From: an uncultured Prevotellaceae bacterium
GTDB lineage: Bacteria; Bacteroidota; Bacteroidia; Bacteroidales; Bacteroidaceae
Assembly (NCBI GenBank): GCA_900313615.1
Contig: OMRP01000001.1
Location: 248,001-312,000, forward strand
DNA: 64,000 nt
Reading direction: 5' to 3'
Shown: one piece after another, positions 9,633-18,561 of the stretch
Numbering within the stretch: position 1 is the first letter of the stretch
How the letters are laid out: every line of letters starts with the position of its first letter
Translations under genes and position numbers: made by a program
Notes under the pieces: model-generated
Database searches by the model: none
What the model was told of the DNA's origin: nothing
The model's input: the letters and a program-made list of their open reading frames with translations, nothing else

Positions 9633-10985
9633 TTATAGTAAAGGTGTCATGTAAAGCGGTAGGTATATGATGTCATTTTCTTTTCTTAAATCGCCTGAGT
9701 GGATAATGTAGGAGACATCTAACTGGTTGCTGTATTTTTTGCGGAATTTCGTTAGTGAGGATGTTGTGTAATTGGTGGTGGATTTTACCTCTATAGGTGA
9801 GATGTTGTGCCGGCTTGTAACTACGGGCTTGCGAATGAGAAAATCCACTTCCATGGTCTCTTCGGAGTTTTCTTTTGAATATTTAGAGAAGAAATACAAC
9901 TCATGGCCACTTGCTTTCAACATTTGTGCGACAATGTTCTCTACCCACATGCCTTTGTTTATTTCCAACTTACCAAGCATTAATTTCCGGAACAATTCGT
10001 CTGAAACTATCGTACGTTCGTCAAAGGCAAGGCTAATCAGAAGTCCTGTATCACACATATAACATTTCAGTGTTGAATCGTCTTCTTTCAGCCGAAGACC
10101 TACGGAAGGCTCTGTCGCCGCATAGCACACATTTACGACCATGGATTCTTCCAACCAGAGAAAAGAACTTTCATACTCTCTGAAACGTGCACGCTGTTTC
10201 AGTGAAGATAAACGGAATTTTTTCTCATGTTTCTGTAATTGTCCTGGAATGGTGTCAAAAATCTTCACAACTTTACTCTCGTATCCTCTGGCATATTTCT
10301 TAATGTCGGCACGGTATAAATCAATTATATCACGCTTTATACGGTCTACACGATTAAAGTCTTTGGTCTCTATGTATTTTGCAACAGCTTGAGGCATTCC
10401 TCCTACTATTATATATTGACGCATATAATCCATGGCTTTGCGGTGAAGAGCCTGCCCCAACGGTTCCTTCCTTATAAAGCATTCACGTATAAATGGCATC
10501 ATCATCTCGTCACCCATAGCCCACAAAAACTCTTCAAAATCCATAGGGTACATCTTTATCCTCCTTTCCTCAGATGGGAGGTGGATTCCTTCAACATTTG
10601 TGTTGATACTGATGAGCGATCCAGTTTCAATATAGTCATATCTTCCATCTTTGACCAAATATTTTATGGCTTCACGCGCTTGAGGAAACAATTCCACTTC
10701 GTCGAAGATAATAACAGAATTCCTTTTGTGTAACTGCACGCCAAAATGAAGTGAAAGATGGAGAAACAGCGCATCATAGTCTGTTTTATAATGAAGAAAA
10801 TAATCTTTTACTTCTTCTTCAACATGAGCGAAATCTATTAGAATATAGGATTTGTATTCTTTCTTGGCAAAAGCTTCAACAATATAGCTTTTACCTACTC
10901 GTCGGGCTCCGTCAATCATTATTGCGACGCTGCCTTTTTCTTGCTCTTTCCATTTGAGGAGGTCGTCATATATTTTTCTTTTCAT
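9633..10985 (-). CDS. AAA ATPase with C-terminal DUF4143 domain, 450 aa
   Basis: Walker A 'GARRVGKS' lies at residues 26-33 and Walker B 'VIIFDEVELF' at 91-100, followed by an AAA-type helical region. The C-terminal half is DUF4143-like with a PD-(D/E)xK-type end, 'VDFLIRKP' then 'ISPIEVKS'. This is the common bacterial and archaeal 'ATP-binding protein, DUF4143' group, whose physiological role is not settled. ATG at 10985 follows four 34-bp direct repeats that contain promoter-like motifs, and the gene lies between two copies of a hairpin element. This suggests a self-contained cassette. Length is normal and the frame is intact. Confidence 0.88.
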   Translation of the reverse strand: MKRKIYDDLLKWKEQEKGSVAIMIDGARRVGKSYIVEAFAKKEYKSYILIDFAHVEEEVKDYFLHYKTDYDALFLHLSLHFGVQLHKRNSVIIFDEVELFPQAREAIKYLVKDGRYDYIETGSLISINTNVEGIHLPSEERRIKMYPMDFEEFLWAMGDEMMMPFIRECFIRKEPLGQALHRKAMDYMRQYIIVGGMPQAVAKYIETKDFNRVDRIKRDIIDLYRADIKKYARGYESKVVKIFDTIPGQLQKHEKKFRLSSLKQRARFREYESSFLWLEESMVVNVCYAATEPSVGLRLKEDDSTLKCYMCDTGLLISLAFDERTIVSDELFRKLMLGKLEINKGMWVENIVAQMLKASGHELYFFSKYSKENSEETMEVDFLIRKPVVTSRHNISPIEVKSTTNYTTSSLTKFRKKYSNQLDVSYIIHSGDLRKENDIIYLPLYMTPLL

Positions 10986-11002
10986 CTTCTTATTATATTA
11001 TT

Positions 11003-11125
11003 TACACCATTCCAAGGTTTTTGAAGTGTGCAAAACTACACCATTCCAATGTTTTTGCGGTTCATCAAATTACACCATTCCAAGATTTTTGTATGGTGCA
11101 AAATTACACCATTCCAAGATTTTTG
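11003..11125 (-). repeat. Four 34-bp tandem direct repeats upstream of the ATPase
   Basis: Units start at 11003, 11037, 11071 and 11105, an exact 34-bp period. Each unit has a conserved 'TACACCATTCCAA' followed by 'TTTTTG' and a variable 13-nt tail. Read toward the ATPase gene, three units carry TAATTTTG, TAATTTGA or TAGTTTTG, close to the -7 consensus TAnnTTTG. The last unit ends about 18 bp before the start codon. The array probably drives or controls the ATPase. Confidence 0.8.
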
Positions 11126-11189
11126 GCAAGTCTAGGGCAAAATAATGGATGTTTTTGTCATATAATTAGTCTTTTTTAACGTTTTTGCT

Positions 11190-11261
11190 GACGAATTCTC
11201 CGATTCTCTCATTCGGGATACTATAATTCGGGGAGCAACCATTGCGGTTGCTCCCCGAAAT
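11190..11261. repeat. Hairpin element, right copy
   Basis: The same 14-bp stem TTCGGGGAGCAACC / GGTTGCTCCCCGAA (11227-11259, loop ATTGC), preceded by the same 'tctctcattcgggatactat' with an 8-bp insertion. Together with 9534-9597 it brackets the ATPase gene in direct orientation. A related fragment, 'gattctctcattc…cattcgggata', occurs at about 29614-29641. Confidence 0.75.
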
Positions 11262-11279
11262 GTATTAAAGAGCTTTCTT

Positions 11280-11440
11280 CACAGAAATGGCCATAATTAA
11301 TTCAGAAATCTCAAGAAATAGCTTTTTCAAATTACCATAAAAATCAGTTTAAATCAGTCTAATCTCGTGTTATCAGTGTCCTGTCTTTTTCCCGTCCTCT
11401 TCCCTCGTGAGGTTTTTTCCATTTTTTAATTTTATCATTT
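11280..11440. repeat. Direct repeat of about 160 bp, copy a (dispersed family copy 2)
   Basis: Nearly identical to 11637-11798, with only a few differences. It contains 'ctcaagaaatagct', then 'aaatcagtttaaatcagtc' and 'tccctcgtgaggtttttt'. It belongs to the dispersed intergenic repeat family. The 10986-12028 interval holds no credible gene, only the tandem repeats, the hairpin and these copies. Confidence 0.7.
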
Positions 11441-11579
11441 TCCCATATTATTCATATTTCTTTCATTTCTAAGAAATGTTATTTATGGAAATTAGCGGCT
11501 AATTCATGGAAATTCAACGTAAAATAAAGTAGGGACTCTTTCTTTTCTTTAATCTTTTAATCTTCCCATATTATGCAGA

Positions 11580-11800
11580 TTTCTTTCTTTACACGAATTC
11601 CCGCAAATTGGCCGTAAATTATCGTAAATTGTTTTTCACAGAAATGGCCATAATTAATTCAGAAATCTCAAGAAATAGCTTATTCAATTTACGATAAAAA
11701 TCAGTTTAAATCAGTCTAATCTCGTGTTATCAGTGTCCTGTCTTTTTTCCGTCCTCTTCCCTCGTGAGGTTTTTTCCATTTTTTAATTTTATCATTTTTT
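11580..11800. repeat. Direct repeat copy b (dispersed family copy 3) with phased AATT tracts
   Basis: The 160-bp unit at 11637-11798 repeats 11280-11440. It is preceded by a segment with AATT at 11596, 11606, 11617 and 11627 (10, 11, 10 bp), the reverse complement of the 2893-2924 segment. 'CTCGTGAGG' inside the unit is a small palindrome. Confidence 0.7.
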
Positions 11801-11967
11801 AATTTTTTAATTTTCTCATATTATTCACATTTCTTTCATTTCTAAGAAATGTTATTTATGGAAATTTGTGGGCAATTCATGGCAATTCAATGTAAGAGTC
11901 CTCCTTGTTGTTCATTCCTGTTTGACAAAAAATCGTTTCCACCTGCGAAAAAACGAATGTTTTTTCA

Positions 11968-11975
11968 TATTTTTG
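11968..11975 (+). promoter_or_regulatory. Probable -7 element for the CotH gene at 12029
   Basis: TATTTTTG matches TAnnTTTG and lies about 53 bp before the start codon. No convincing -33 TTG is at the expected distance. Confidence 0.4.
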
Positions 11976-12028
11976 CACCATCTTATGGAATGCTTTCATA
12001 AAAGCAGCATGAATAGTAATCACCTGAT

Positions 12029-14254
12029 ATGAAAAAGAACCTGTTTCTCATCTATATGGCGCTGACATCCCTCACCGTCAGTGCGCAGAGCGAGTGGGAC
12101 AACTACAAACCCACCAATAACAAATATGTGCAACTCACGCAGACCAACCTGCCCATCGTGTTCATCAACCTACAGGGGCAACGGCTGGCCAGCCGGTGGG
12201 AAGACCGCTATATCGCCGCCCGTATGAAAATCATCAACAATGGGGAGGGCAACCTCAACTATGGCGACACCCTGGCCCATCCCGACCAAACGGTGGACTA
12301 CGAAGGATGGATAGCCATCAAATACCGTGGCAACTCATCGTTCACCAATTCCGACAAAAAACCTTACGCCTTCCGAACGCTGGAAAGCAACGTTTTGCCG
12401 GATGACGGGGGAAAGAAGGAGAAGGTAAAGATTTTGGGCATGGGCAAAGACAACAAATGGGCGGTCATTGCGCCTTTCTCCGACAAACTGATGTTCCGCG
12501 ACATTCTCTCCTTTGACCTGGCACGGCCGTGGATGGACTTCGTGCCGAAGGCGAAGTTGTGCGAGTTCATCATCGACGGCACCTATTACGGTGTCTATGC
12601 CATCGCCGAAAGGGTGTCGGGTGGAAAGGCACGGCTCAACCTAAACGACCCAGGCTCCGACGAGGGCGACCTGTCGGGTGACTACTTGGTGGAGATAGAC
12701 CGTCCCGACGATCCCTACTACGCCTCGCAATACCACCCATGGTCTGACTTCAACGGCACGCAGAACTACAACATGACGATACATTACCAATACAAGAGTC
12801 CCGAAGAGGAGGATTTCGCCAGTCTGCCCGAGGGAACGCGTGAAGCCTTGCATGCGGAGATTCATAATATGGAGACGTCGTTCACCAAAGCCGATTATGC
12901 CAATCCCGAAACAGGCTACCGCCAGTATATCGACGTCACCTCGTTTATCGACTATATGCTCGCCACCGAGGTGAGCATGAACGTTGACGGCTATCGACTG
13001 TCGACGAATCTCTATAAGTACAGCAAGACGAGGGCGCAGAACGAAGGACTCGACGCACGTTGGAAGATGTCTATATGGGACTTCAACATCGCCTGGGGCA
13101 ATGCCAACTACTATGGTGGAGAGAAGACGAACCTTTGGCAATACGCCTTCAACACAAGGGAACGCTACGACGACAACCAAGTGCCCTTCTATTGGTACCG
13201 CATGGTGAAAGACGCCACTTTCATGGAACAGGTGAAACAGCGGTGGGCGCAATATCGTCAGGGAAACTATTCCGACGAGCGTATCATGGCCACCGTCGAC
13301 TCGTTGGTCAACCTGCTCACGTCGCAGGGTGCGGTAGACCGCAACCAACAGGCATGGGGCATCATCGGCCGTCAGGTATGGCCCAACTATTTCGTGGGAC
13401 ACACCTACCAGGAGGAACTGAACTATCTGAAGGGATGGGTAACCAAACGTCTGGCTTTCATGGACCAGTACTTGCTGCCCAAAGAACCGGTGATAACTGA
13501 GCCGTTGGAGGTGAGCGACGGATGGAACAGTGATGTCATCGCCGAGAAGTTGCCCGTGAGCTCATCTACCACACGGGCCGTCGATGGCTCGTTCCGTGTG
13601 TTCTACGCTGCTGCCCTGAAAGCCAACGGTGGGATGCCAACGGACCAAATCATCACATCCGACGCGTTGGGGACGACCTATCTGTTGCAACCCTACAACC
13701 AAAACAATAGCCTCACGCTCGACCAAAACGGCCAGACGGCGACGGTAACCTTCGCCAACCCGTTCAGCACAAAAGGCATCTATATGTTGATGACCAGCGG
13801 CAATGGCGCGTCGCGTTGGACAGTCACCGTGAACTATACGGATGGCTCGTCGGAGAATGAGCAGACCGTGGATATACGCGACTGGTCGGTGAACGCCGCT
13901 TATGTCGATGGCACGGAGGCGAAATGGGGGTTGGGTAATGTGGTGCGCACATCAGGTTACTTCAGTTCCGACAACCATTATGCGCTGTTCGAGTCGATGG
14001 TCAACACCAATGCCGACAAACAGGTAGCCTCGATGACCATCAAGTCGGGCAACAACGCCATAGGCTCGGTCTTAGCCTTCTCGCGATTGGTGGATGAGCC
14101 GACGGGCATCGCAACAGTGAGTGGCGATGCATTGCCACAGGGTGGGGTGATGGGTATTTATTCCGCCAATGGCATGAGGCTCAACCGTCCGTGTAAGGGC
14201 TTGAATATCATACGCTATGCCGATGGAACAACCCAAAAAGTGTATGTGAGGTGA
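12029..14254 (+). CDS. CotH kinase family secreted protein, 741 aa
   Basis: Signal peptide MKKNLFLIYMALTSLTVSAQ. CotH-type features follow: 'KYRGNSSF' near residue 98 and 'KKPYAFRTL' near 110, then 'CEFIIDGTYYGVYAIAERV' at about 178-196, a 'VEIDRPDD' block and 'WDFNIAWGN' near residue 350. CotH proteins are atypical protein kinases or CotH-like surface proteins. Activity cannot be read from the sequence alone. The C-terminal part has a beta-sandwich-like region and a tail 'GLNIIRYADGTTQKVYVR' like a T9SS domain. It is a tandem paralogue of the next gene and has its own promoter. No small acidic peptide gene follows it directly. Confidence 0.85.
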   Translation: MKKNLFLIYMALTSLTVSAQSEWDNYKPTNNKYVQLTQTNLPIVFINLQGQRLASRWEDRYIAARMKIINNGEGNLNYGDTLAHPDQTVDYEGWIAIKYRGNSSFTNSDKKPYAFRTLESNVLPDDGGKKEKVKILGMGKDNKWAVIAPFSDKLMFRDILSFDLARPWMDFVPKAKLCEFIIDGTYYGVYAIAERVSGGKARLNLNDPGSDEGDLSGDYLVEIDRPDDPYYASQYHPWSDFNGTQNYNMTIHYQYKSPEEEDFASLPEGTREALHAEIHNMETSFTKADYANPETGYRQYIDVTSFIDYMLATEVSMNVDGYRLSTNLYKYSKTRAQNEGLDARWKMSIWDFNIAWGNANYYGGEKTNLWQYAFNTRERYDDNQVPFYWYRMVKDATFMEQVKQRWAQYRQGNYSDERIMATVDSLVNLLTSQGAVDRNQQAWGIIGRQVWPNYFVGHTYQEELNYLKGWVTKRLAFMDQYLLPKEPVITEPLEVSDGWNSDVIAEKLPVSSSTTRAVDGSFRVFYAAALKANGGMPTDQIITSDALGTTYLLQPYNQNNSLTLDQNGQTATVTFANPFSTKGIYMLMTSGNGASRWTVTVNYTDGSSENEQTVDIRDWSVNAAYVDGTEAKWGLGNVVRTSGYFSSDNHYALFESMVNTNADKQVASMTIKSGNNAIGSVLAFSRLVDEPTGIATVSGDALPQGGVMGIYSANGMRLNRPCKGLNIIRYADGTTQKVYVR

Positions 14255-14294
14255 CTTTCTCACCAACGCTCATTCTAAAAACAACAAAAGTTCG

Positions 14295-14302
14295 TATCTT
14301 TG
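14295..14302 (+). promoter_or_regulatory. -7 element for the second CotH gene
   Basis: TATCTTTG followed by CA lies 23 bp before the start codon in a 70-bp spacer, so the second CotH gene probably has its own transcript with a very short leader. No clear -33 box is visible. Confidence 0.5.
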
Positions 14303-14324
14303 CAAAACCAACCCATTTAGAATT

Positions 14325-17300
14325 ATGCGAAAAATCATCTCACTATTGTGCTGCCTGTGCTTCGCCTATGCTGCCAAGGCACAATATCCTCCACATCAGG
14401 ATGTGGAATTTGAAAGCACCAATCTGCCTCTTGTCATCATCGACACACAAGGGCAAGAATTCTCAAAAGACGACTATATTGTTGCTTACATGAAAATAGT
14501 CGACAATCCTGATGGAGTCAACTATCTTGACCTTGACGCCAATCCCTACCAGCATATAGACTACGAGGGCTATATAGCCATTAAATACCGTGGTAATTCG
14601 TCGTTTAACAGTTCGGACAAAAAACCATACGCCTTCCAGACGTTGGAAAGTGAGGTGTTGCCACAAGATGGAGGCAGCAAGACAAAGGTGAGCTTGCTAG
14701 GCATGGGTAGGGACAGCAAATGGGCGGTCATCGCTCCCTATGCCGACAAGGTGCTGTTCCGTGACATTCTCACCTACGACCTGGCACGCCCATATATGGA
14801 CTTCACTCCGCAGGCGAAGTTGTGCGAGTTTGTCATCGACGGTGTCTACTATGGTGTGTTTGCCATCTCCGAACGCGTGTCGGGTGGTAAGGACCGTCTG
14901 AACTTGCATGACCCTGGTGAGGATGGTGGTGACCTGACGGGCGACTACCATGTGGAGGTGGACCGTTCTGATGAACCCAATTACACCTCCGACTATCACC
15001 CTTGGGCTGACCTCACCGGCGAACAGTTGCTGGATGTGAACGTGTATTACCAGTATAAAGACCCAGAGGAAGACGATTTTCCCGATGGGGCACAGGAGGC
15101 GCTGATTCAGGAAATCAAGAAGATGGAGGATGCCTTCGCTAGTGACGATTTCGCCGATCAGGAGACAGGATATCGGAAATATATCGATGTTACCTCGTTC
15201 ATCGACTACATGCTTTCCACAGAGTTGGCCATGAACATTGACGGCTATCGGTTGTCGACGAATTTATACAAATACAGTGAGACACGTGCGCAGAACGAGG
15301 GACTCGACTCCCGATGGAAGATGGCGCTGTGGGACTTCAACTTGGCATGGGGCAATGCCGACTATGCCGATGGGGAGCGTACCAACGTATGGCATTATGT
15401 ACTGAACACACGCCATCCCGATCATGGTGGTGTTCCCTTCTATTGGTGCAAGTTGATGCAAGACCCTAATTTCGTGGATGACCTGAAACAACGCTGGGCG
15501 GAGTACCGCAGTGGCGAATTCTCCGATGAGCGCATCATGGCGAAGGTCGATTCGCTGGTCAACCTGCTCACCGGATCCTATGACGCTAACAATAAGAGCG
15601 CTGCCGACAGAAACTTCGAGGCTTGGATGATTCAAGGAAATTACGTGTGGCCCAACAAGTTCTATGGTAACTCTTACGAAGAGGATGTGGACTATATGAA
15701 GACTTGGATTCGCCGACGCCTGAGATTCATGGACAGAAAACTGCTGGGCGTGGAGACAACTACCGTGCCACTGAGAGTGAGCCGTGGATGGAACGCTGAT
15801 GTCATAGCCGAGATAGGTCCGGTGGCAGAGCACGTGTCAAGAGGAATGGACGTGGAGGGACATATTCTCTACTCTGAGTCATATAATAGTGTAAACGGAA
15901 TGCCCAGCAATAGAAGAATTGTTTCCAAAGATGAGGGGGTGGTCTATAAGCTGCAACCCTACGATGAGAATAACTGCGTGGCTTTGGAAAACGGTGATAT
16001 GAAAACGGTGGATTTTGAGGAACCGTTCTCCACCACGGCCATCCATGTGCTGATGAACTGTACTCATGGCGACACCGGACAGTGGGAGGTTACCGTCAAT
16101 TACACCGATGGGACGTCGGAGACACCTCAGATGGTGTATATTCGCGACTGGGTGAAGCATGATGATGACAGAGATGGTAGCGAAGCGATGGTGGACATCG
16201 GTGCCATGGATGCCGAAGGCAATGATGTCTGGTCGCGAGAGGTCTGCATGTATGAAGAGACGATATTCACCAATCCAGAGAAGGACGTGGCTTCCATCAC
16301 GATAAATTGTGTAGGCACTGATTACTGCACCTTCGCATTCGCTTTCTCCATGGAATCGGATGCGATAGGGCCTGTGGCTCAAGTGGGCGAGGAAGATTAT
16401 GATGACTTGGCATCGGCCTTTGCAGCCTTGAACGAAACCAACAATACCATCACATTGTTGTCTGATTGTTATTTGACCGACAACATCGTGATTCCATCGA
16501 CCTCCGGGATTTTCAACATTGTTTTTGGCGATTATGTCATTTACGATGACGGCTATACGGTGGCATTTTACAATAATGTCTTCTTCATCTCCGACAAGGA
16601 AACAAATATCTTCGCATCTGCCGACCCCGATTATGTGATTAGAAAGACTTATCAGGCTGATGGCAGTTTGATTTATGCTCTTATTACCAGACTCGAAGCC
16701 GAAACCTTCTTTTTCTCCGACCTGTTGGCAGAGAATGGCAAGACGCCCTATGATAATAAGGAAGACCAGCATGCGATGAAAATCACTTACCTACGTCAAT
16801 TCTCAGAGAATGTGTCGGGTCATCGCCAGTGCTGGTTCGTGCCGTTCGACTATACGGTGAAAGAAGCCGACCTTGACCATTTCACCTTCTACAAAATCCA
16901 CATGATCACCGCCTCCAACAATCCCGAGGGTGGGGAAGTGGCTGACCCGAACAAGGTGTATCTCTACATCAACTCCGTGGAGGCGGGAACGGTTCTGCAT
17001 GCCAACTGCCCGTATATTGTCAAGCCGAAGCAAGAGTGCGTGTATGAGTTCGTTGAGGAGGGTGACCTCACCCTGAAGGCTATCACCACAGAGCCTATCT
17101 TGAGCGTCAGCACGGCAACCAACGAATACAATTTCTATGGTACATACAGCACCTTCGGTCCCACCGAGAACGACAAGGAATGGCTGACGATGAACACCGA
17201 CGGCAACTTGATGTGGAACAAGGGCGGCAAGCATGATGTCAAGCCTTATCGGTGGTATATCGTTCCCACACAAAAGGAAATTGACTATGCGAATTCATTC

Positions 17301-17474
17301 GTATTTGTGGAGAATGGTGACTCAACAACGGGCATCACAGCCCTCTCCGACGCCACCGAAATGGTAGTGGAGGGCTTCTATAGCGTCGATGGCATGCGTC
17401 TTGCCGAGCCGGTGAAGGGCTTGAATATCGTGAGATTCACCGATGGTAAAACCCAAAAAGTAATCATTAAATAA
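14325..17474 (+). CDS. CotH kinase family secreted protein with extended C-terminus, 1049 aa
   Basis: Signal peptide MRKIISLLCCLCFAYAAKAQ. The first 480 residues parallel the CotH protein at 12029: 'KYRGNSSF', 'CEFVIDGVYYGVFAISERV' and 'WDFNLAWGN'. About 300 extra residues follow, including 'CWFVPFDYTV' and 'ANCPYIVKP', which resemble the 'CFPFD…PYMI' module of the LRR proteins here. The tail 'GLNIVRFTDGKTQKVIIK' is nearly the same as in the first CotH protein and looks like a T9SS sorting end. The stop codon is followed at once by the ATG of a small acidic peptide, so the two are translationally linked. Confidence 0.85.
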   Translation: MRKIISLLCCLCFAYAAKAQYPPHQDVEFESTNLPLVIIDTQGQEFSKDDYIVAYMKIVDNPDGVNYLDLDANPYQHIDYEGYIAIKYRGNSSFNSSDKKPYAFQTLESEVLPQDGGSKTKVSLLGMGRDSKWAVIAPYADKVLFRDILTYDLARPYMDFTPQAKLCEFVIDGVYYGVFAISERVSGGKDRLNLHDPGEDGGDLTGDYHVEVDRSDEPNYTSDYHPWADLTGEQLLDVNVYYQYKDPEEDDFPDGAQEALIQEIKKMEDAFASDDFADQETGYRKYIDVTSFIDYMLSTELAMNIDGYRLSTNLYKYSETRAQNEGLDSRWKMALWDFNLAWGNADYADGERTNVWHYVLNTRHPDHGGVPFYWCKLMQDPNFVDDLKQRWAEYRSGEFSDERIMAKVDSLVNLLTGSYDANNKSAADRNFEAWMIQGNYVWPNKFYGNSYEEDVDYMKTWIRRRLRFMDRKLLGVETTTVPLRVSRGWNADVIAEIGPVAEHVSRGMDVEGHILYSESYNSVNGMPSNRRIVSKDEGVVYKLQPYDENNCVALENGDMKTVDFEEPFSTTAIHVLMNCTHGDTGQWEVTVNYTDGTSETPQMVYIRDWVKHDDDRDGSEAMVDIGAMDAEGNDVWSREVCMYEETIFTNPEKDVASITINCVGTDYCTFAFAFSMESDAIGPVAQVGEEDYDDLASAFAALNETNNTITLLSDCYLTDNIVIPSTSGIFNIVFGDYVIYDDGYTVAFYNNVFFISDKETNIFASADPDYVIRKTYQADGSLIYALITRLEAETFFFSDLLAENGKTPYDNKEDQHAMKITYLRQFSENVSGHRQCWFVPFDYTVKEADLDHFTFYKIHMITASNNPEGGEVADPNKVYLYINSVEAGTVLHANCPYIVKPKQECVYEFVEEGDLTLKAITTEPILSVSTATNEYNFYGTYSTFGPTENDKEWLTMNTDGNLMWNKGGKHDVKPYRWYIVPTQKEIDYANSFVFVENGDSTTGITALSDATEMVVEGFYSVDGMRLAEPVKGLNIVRFTDGKTQKVIIK

Positions 17475-17663
17475 ATGACCGTGAGAAAGTTATATGTGAA
17501 ACCTGAGACGCGCTACTTATCCGCGCGTGGCGATGACCTCATGGAGCAAGAAATCGTTCCCGTCGTCTCCGATGGCGAAACGGAAGTGAACAATGGCCTG
17601 TTTGATGATGACGAGGACCGTGATGACGGTATGATACCCGTCGGTATTTCGGTATGGAACTGA
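17475..17663 (+). CDS. Small acidic 'YVKPET…VW' peptide, 62 aa, paired with CotH protein
   Basis: Opens MTVRKLYVKPETRYL, then 'DDLMEQE', an Asp/Glu-rich middle ('NNGLFDDDEDRDD') and ends 'SVWN'. It has no signal peptide. Zero-base spacing from the upstream stop codon implies coupled translation. It is clearly related in layout to the peptides at 7352, 36806, 42279 and 44338. Function is unknown; see the findings. Confidence 0.75.
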   Translation: MTVRKLYVKPETRYLSARGDDLMEQEIVPVVSDGETEVNNGLFDDDEDRDDGMIPVGISVWN

Positions 17664-17678
17664 TGATATACTTCTTAC

Positions 17679-17723
17679 TAACGAATAAAGGTGTGGACTG
17701 ATGATCCACACCTTTATTCGTTA
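17679..17723. terminator. Bidirectional terminator between convergent genes
   Basis: A perfect 19-bp stem TAACGAATAAAGGTGTGGA / TCCACACCTTTATTCGTTA with a 7-nt loop, A-rich on one side and T-rich on the other. It serves the peptide gene (plus) and ccsA (minus). Confidence 0.85.
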
Positions 17724-17739
17724 ATACAGCATCTCGTGT

Positions 17740-18561
17740 TTATGTACTGTATGTATGTATCGAACTGCCTTGTGCCGATGGTAAATAATTGATGCCCCAC
17801 CAGCACATCTGCAGGAGCACGAATGCAGTGAGCAGCATCCATAGAGCCGCACGTGGGTTGTGTGTGGGCATCTGTCGGTAGTGGATGTAGACGAGGTAGG
17901 CAAACCACGTGACGGCAGCCCATGTCTCCTTCGGATCCCACGACCAGTAGTGCCCCCATGCCTCCTTTGCCCACAGGGCACCGAAGAGCATGCCCACCGT
18001 CATGAATGCCATACCCACGTATACCAGGTTGTCGCAAATGTCCATTTCAGTGGTGAGTGCGGTGTGCTGGTTGTTGATTGGTTTTTCCTGTTCCTTGCCC
18101 CCTGTTCTTTTAACCAAAAGAAACAGTGCCATGACGGCAGAAGCTCCGAGCAGTGCGTAGGCAAACATGTAAACGATGACGTGGGGAGCGAACCACGGGC
18201 TCTGCAGTGCCGGCATCAGTGTCTTTGAATGTATCTCCGGCTTGAACAGGTTGATGCAGATAAATACGACGGCCAGCAGGGTGCTGAATGACAGGATCCA
18301 TTTATAACGCCATCGTGTGTAGATGAGCAGTCCGGCCAGTGGCAGGAAGAACGAATACCACAGCCTTGTCTCGCCCATGGTGCGCAGAGGTGGTCGTTCC
18401 AAGGAAATCCACATCAGCAGGATAAAGGTGAAGAACACCAGTAGTCCGAGAACCGTACTGGCAATGGTCAGGCGGTTTTTTCCCTTCCATGCTGCCACGG
18501 CACCTGTTATCCATAGTGCCACGGCTATGATTGCGAAATATATAAATTGTTCCCAGGTCAT
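17740..18561 (-). CDS. ccsA: Cytochrome c assembly protein CcsA (ResC/NrfE-like), 273 aa
   Basis: A polytopic membrane protein of the heme-handling family for system II cytochrome c maturation. The tryptophan-rich WWD motif 'WGHYWSWDPKETW' lies at residues 202-214, with conserved His in 'FAPHVIVYMFAY'. It works with ResB/CcsB to attach heme to the CxxCH/CxxCK sites of apocytochromes outside the inner membrane. I chose ATG 18561 because it overlaps the upstream stop as ATGA, typical of coupled translation. The longer in-frame extension upstream lies inside resB. Its place after nrfHA suggests it serves the nitrite reductase, including its unusual CxxCK heme. Confidence 0.9.
   Translation of the reverse strand: MTWEQFIYFAIIAVALWITGAVAAWKGKNRLTIASTVLGLLVFFTFILLMWISLERPPLRTMGETRLWYSFFLPLAGLLIYTRWRYKWILSFSTLLAVVFICINLFKPEIHSKTLMPALQSPWFAPHVIVYMFAYALLGASAVMALFLLVKRTGGKEQEKPINNQHTALTTEMDICDNLVYVGMAFMTVGMLFGALWAKEAWGHYWSWDPKETWAAVTWFAYLVYIHYRQMPTHNPRAALWMLLTAFVLLQMCWWGINYLPSAQGSSIHTYST

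Noticed and set aside
11003-11125. CRISPR array
   Set aside because: Only four units, with 13-nt tails that are partly alike and not unique spacers, and no cas genes. A promoter or operator array fits better.
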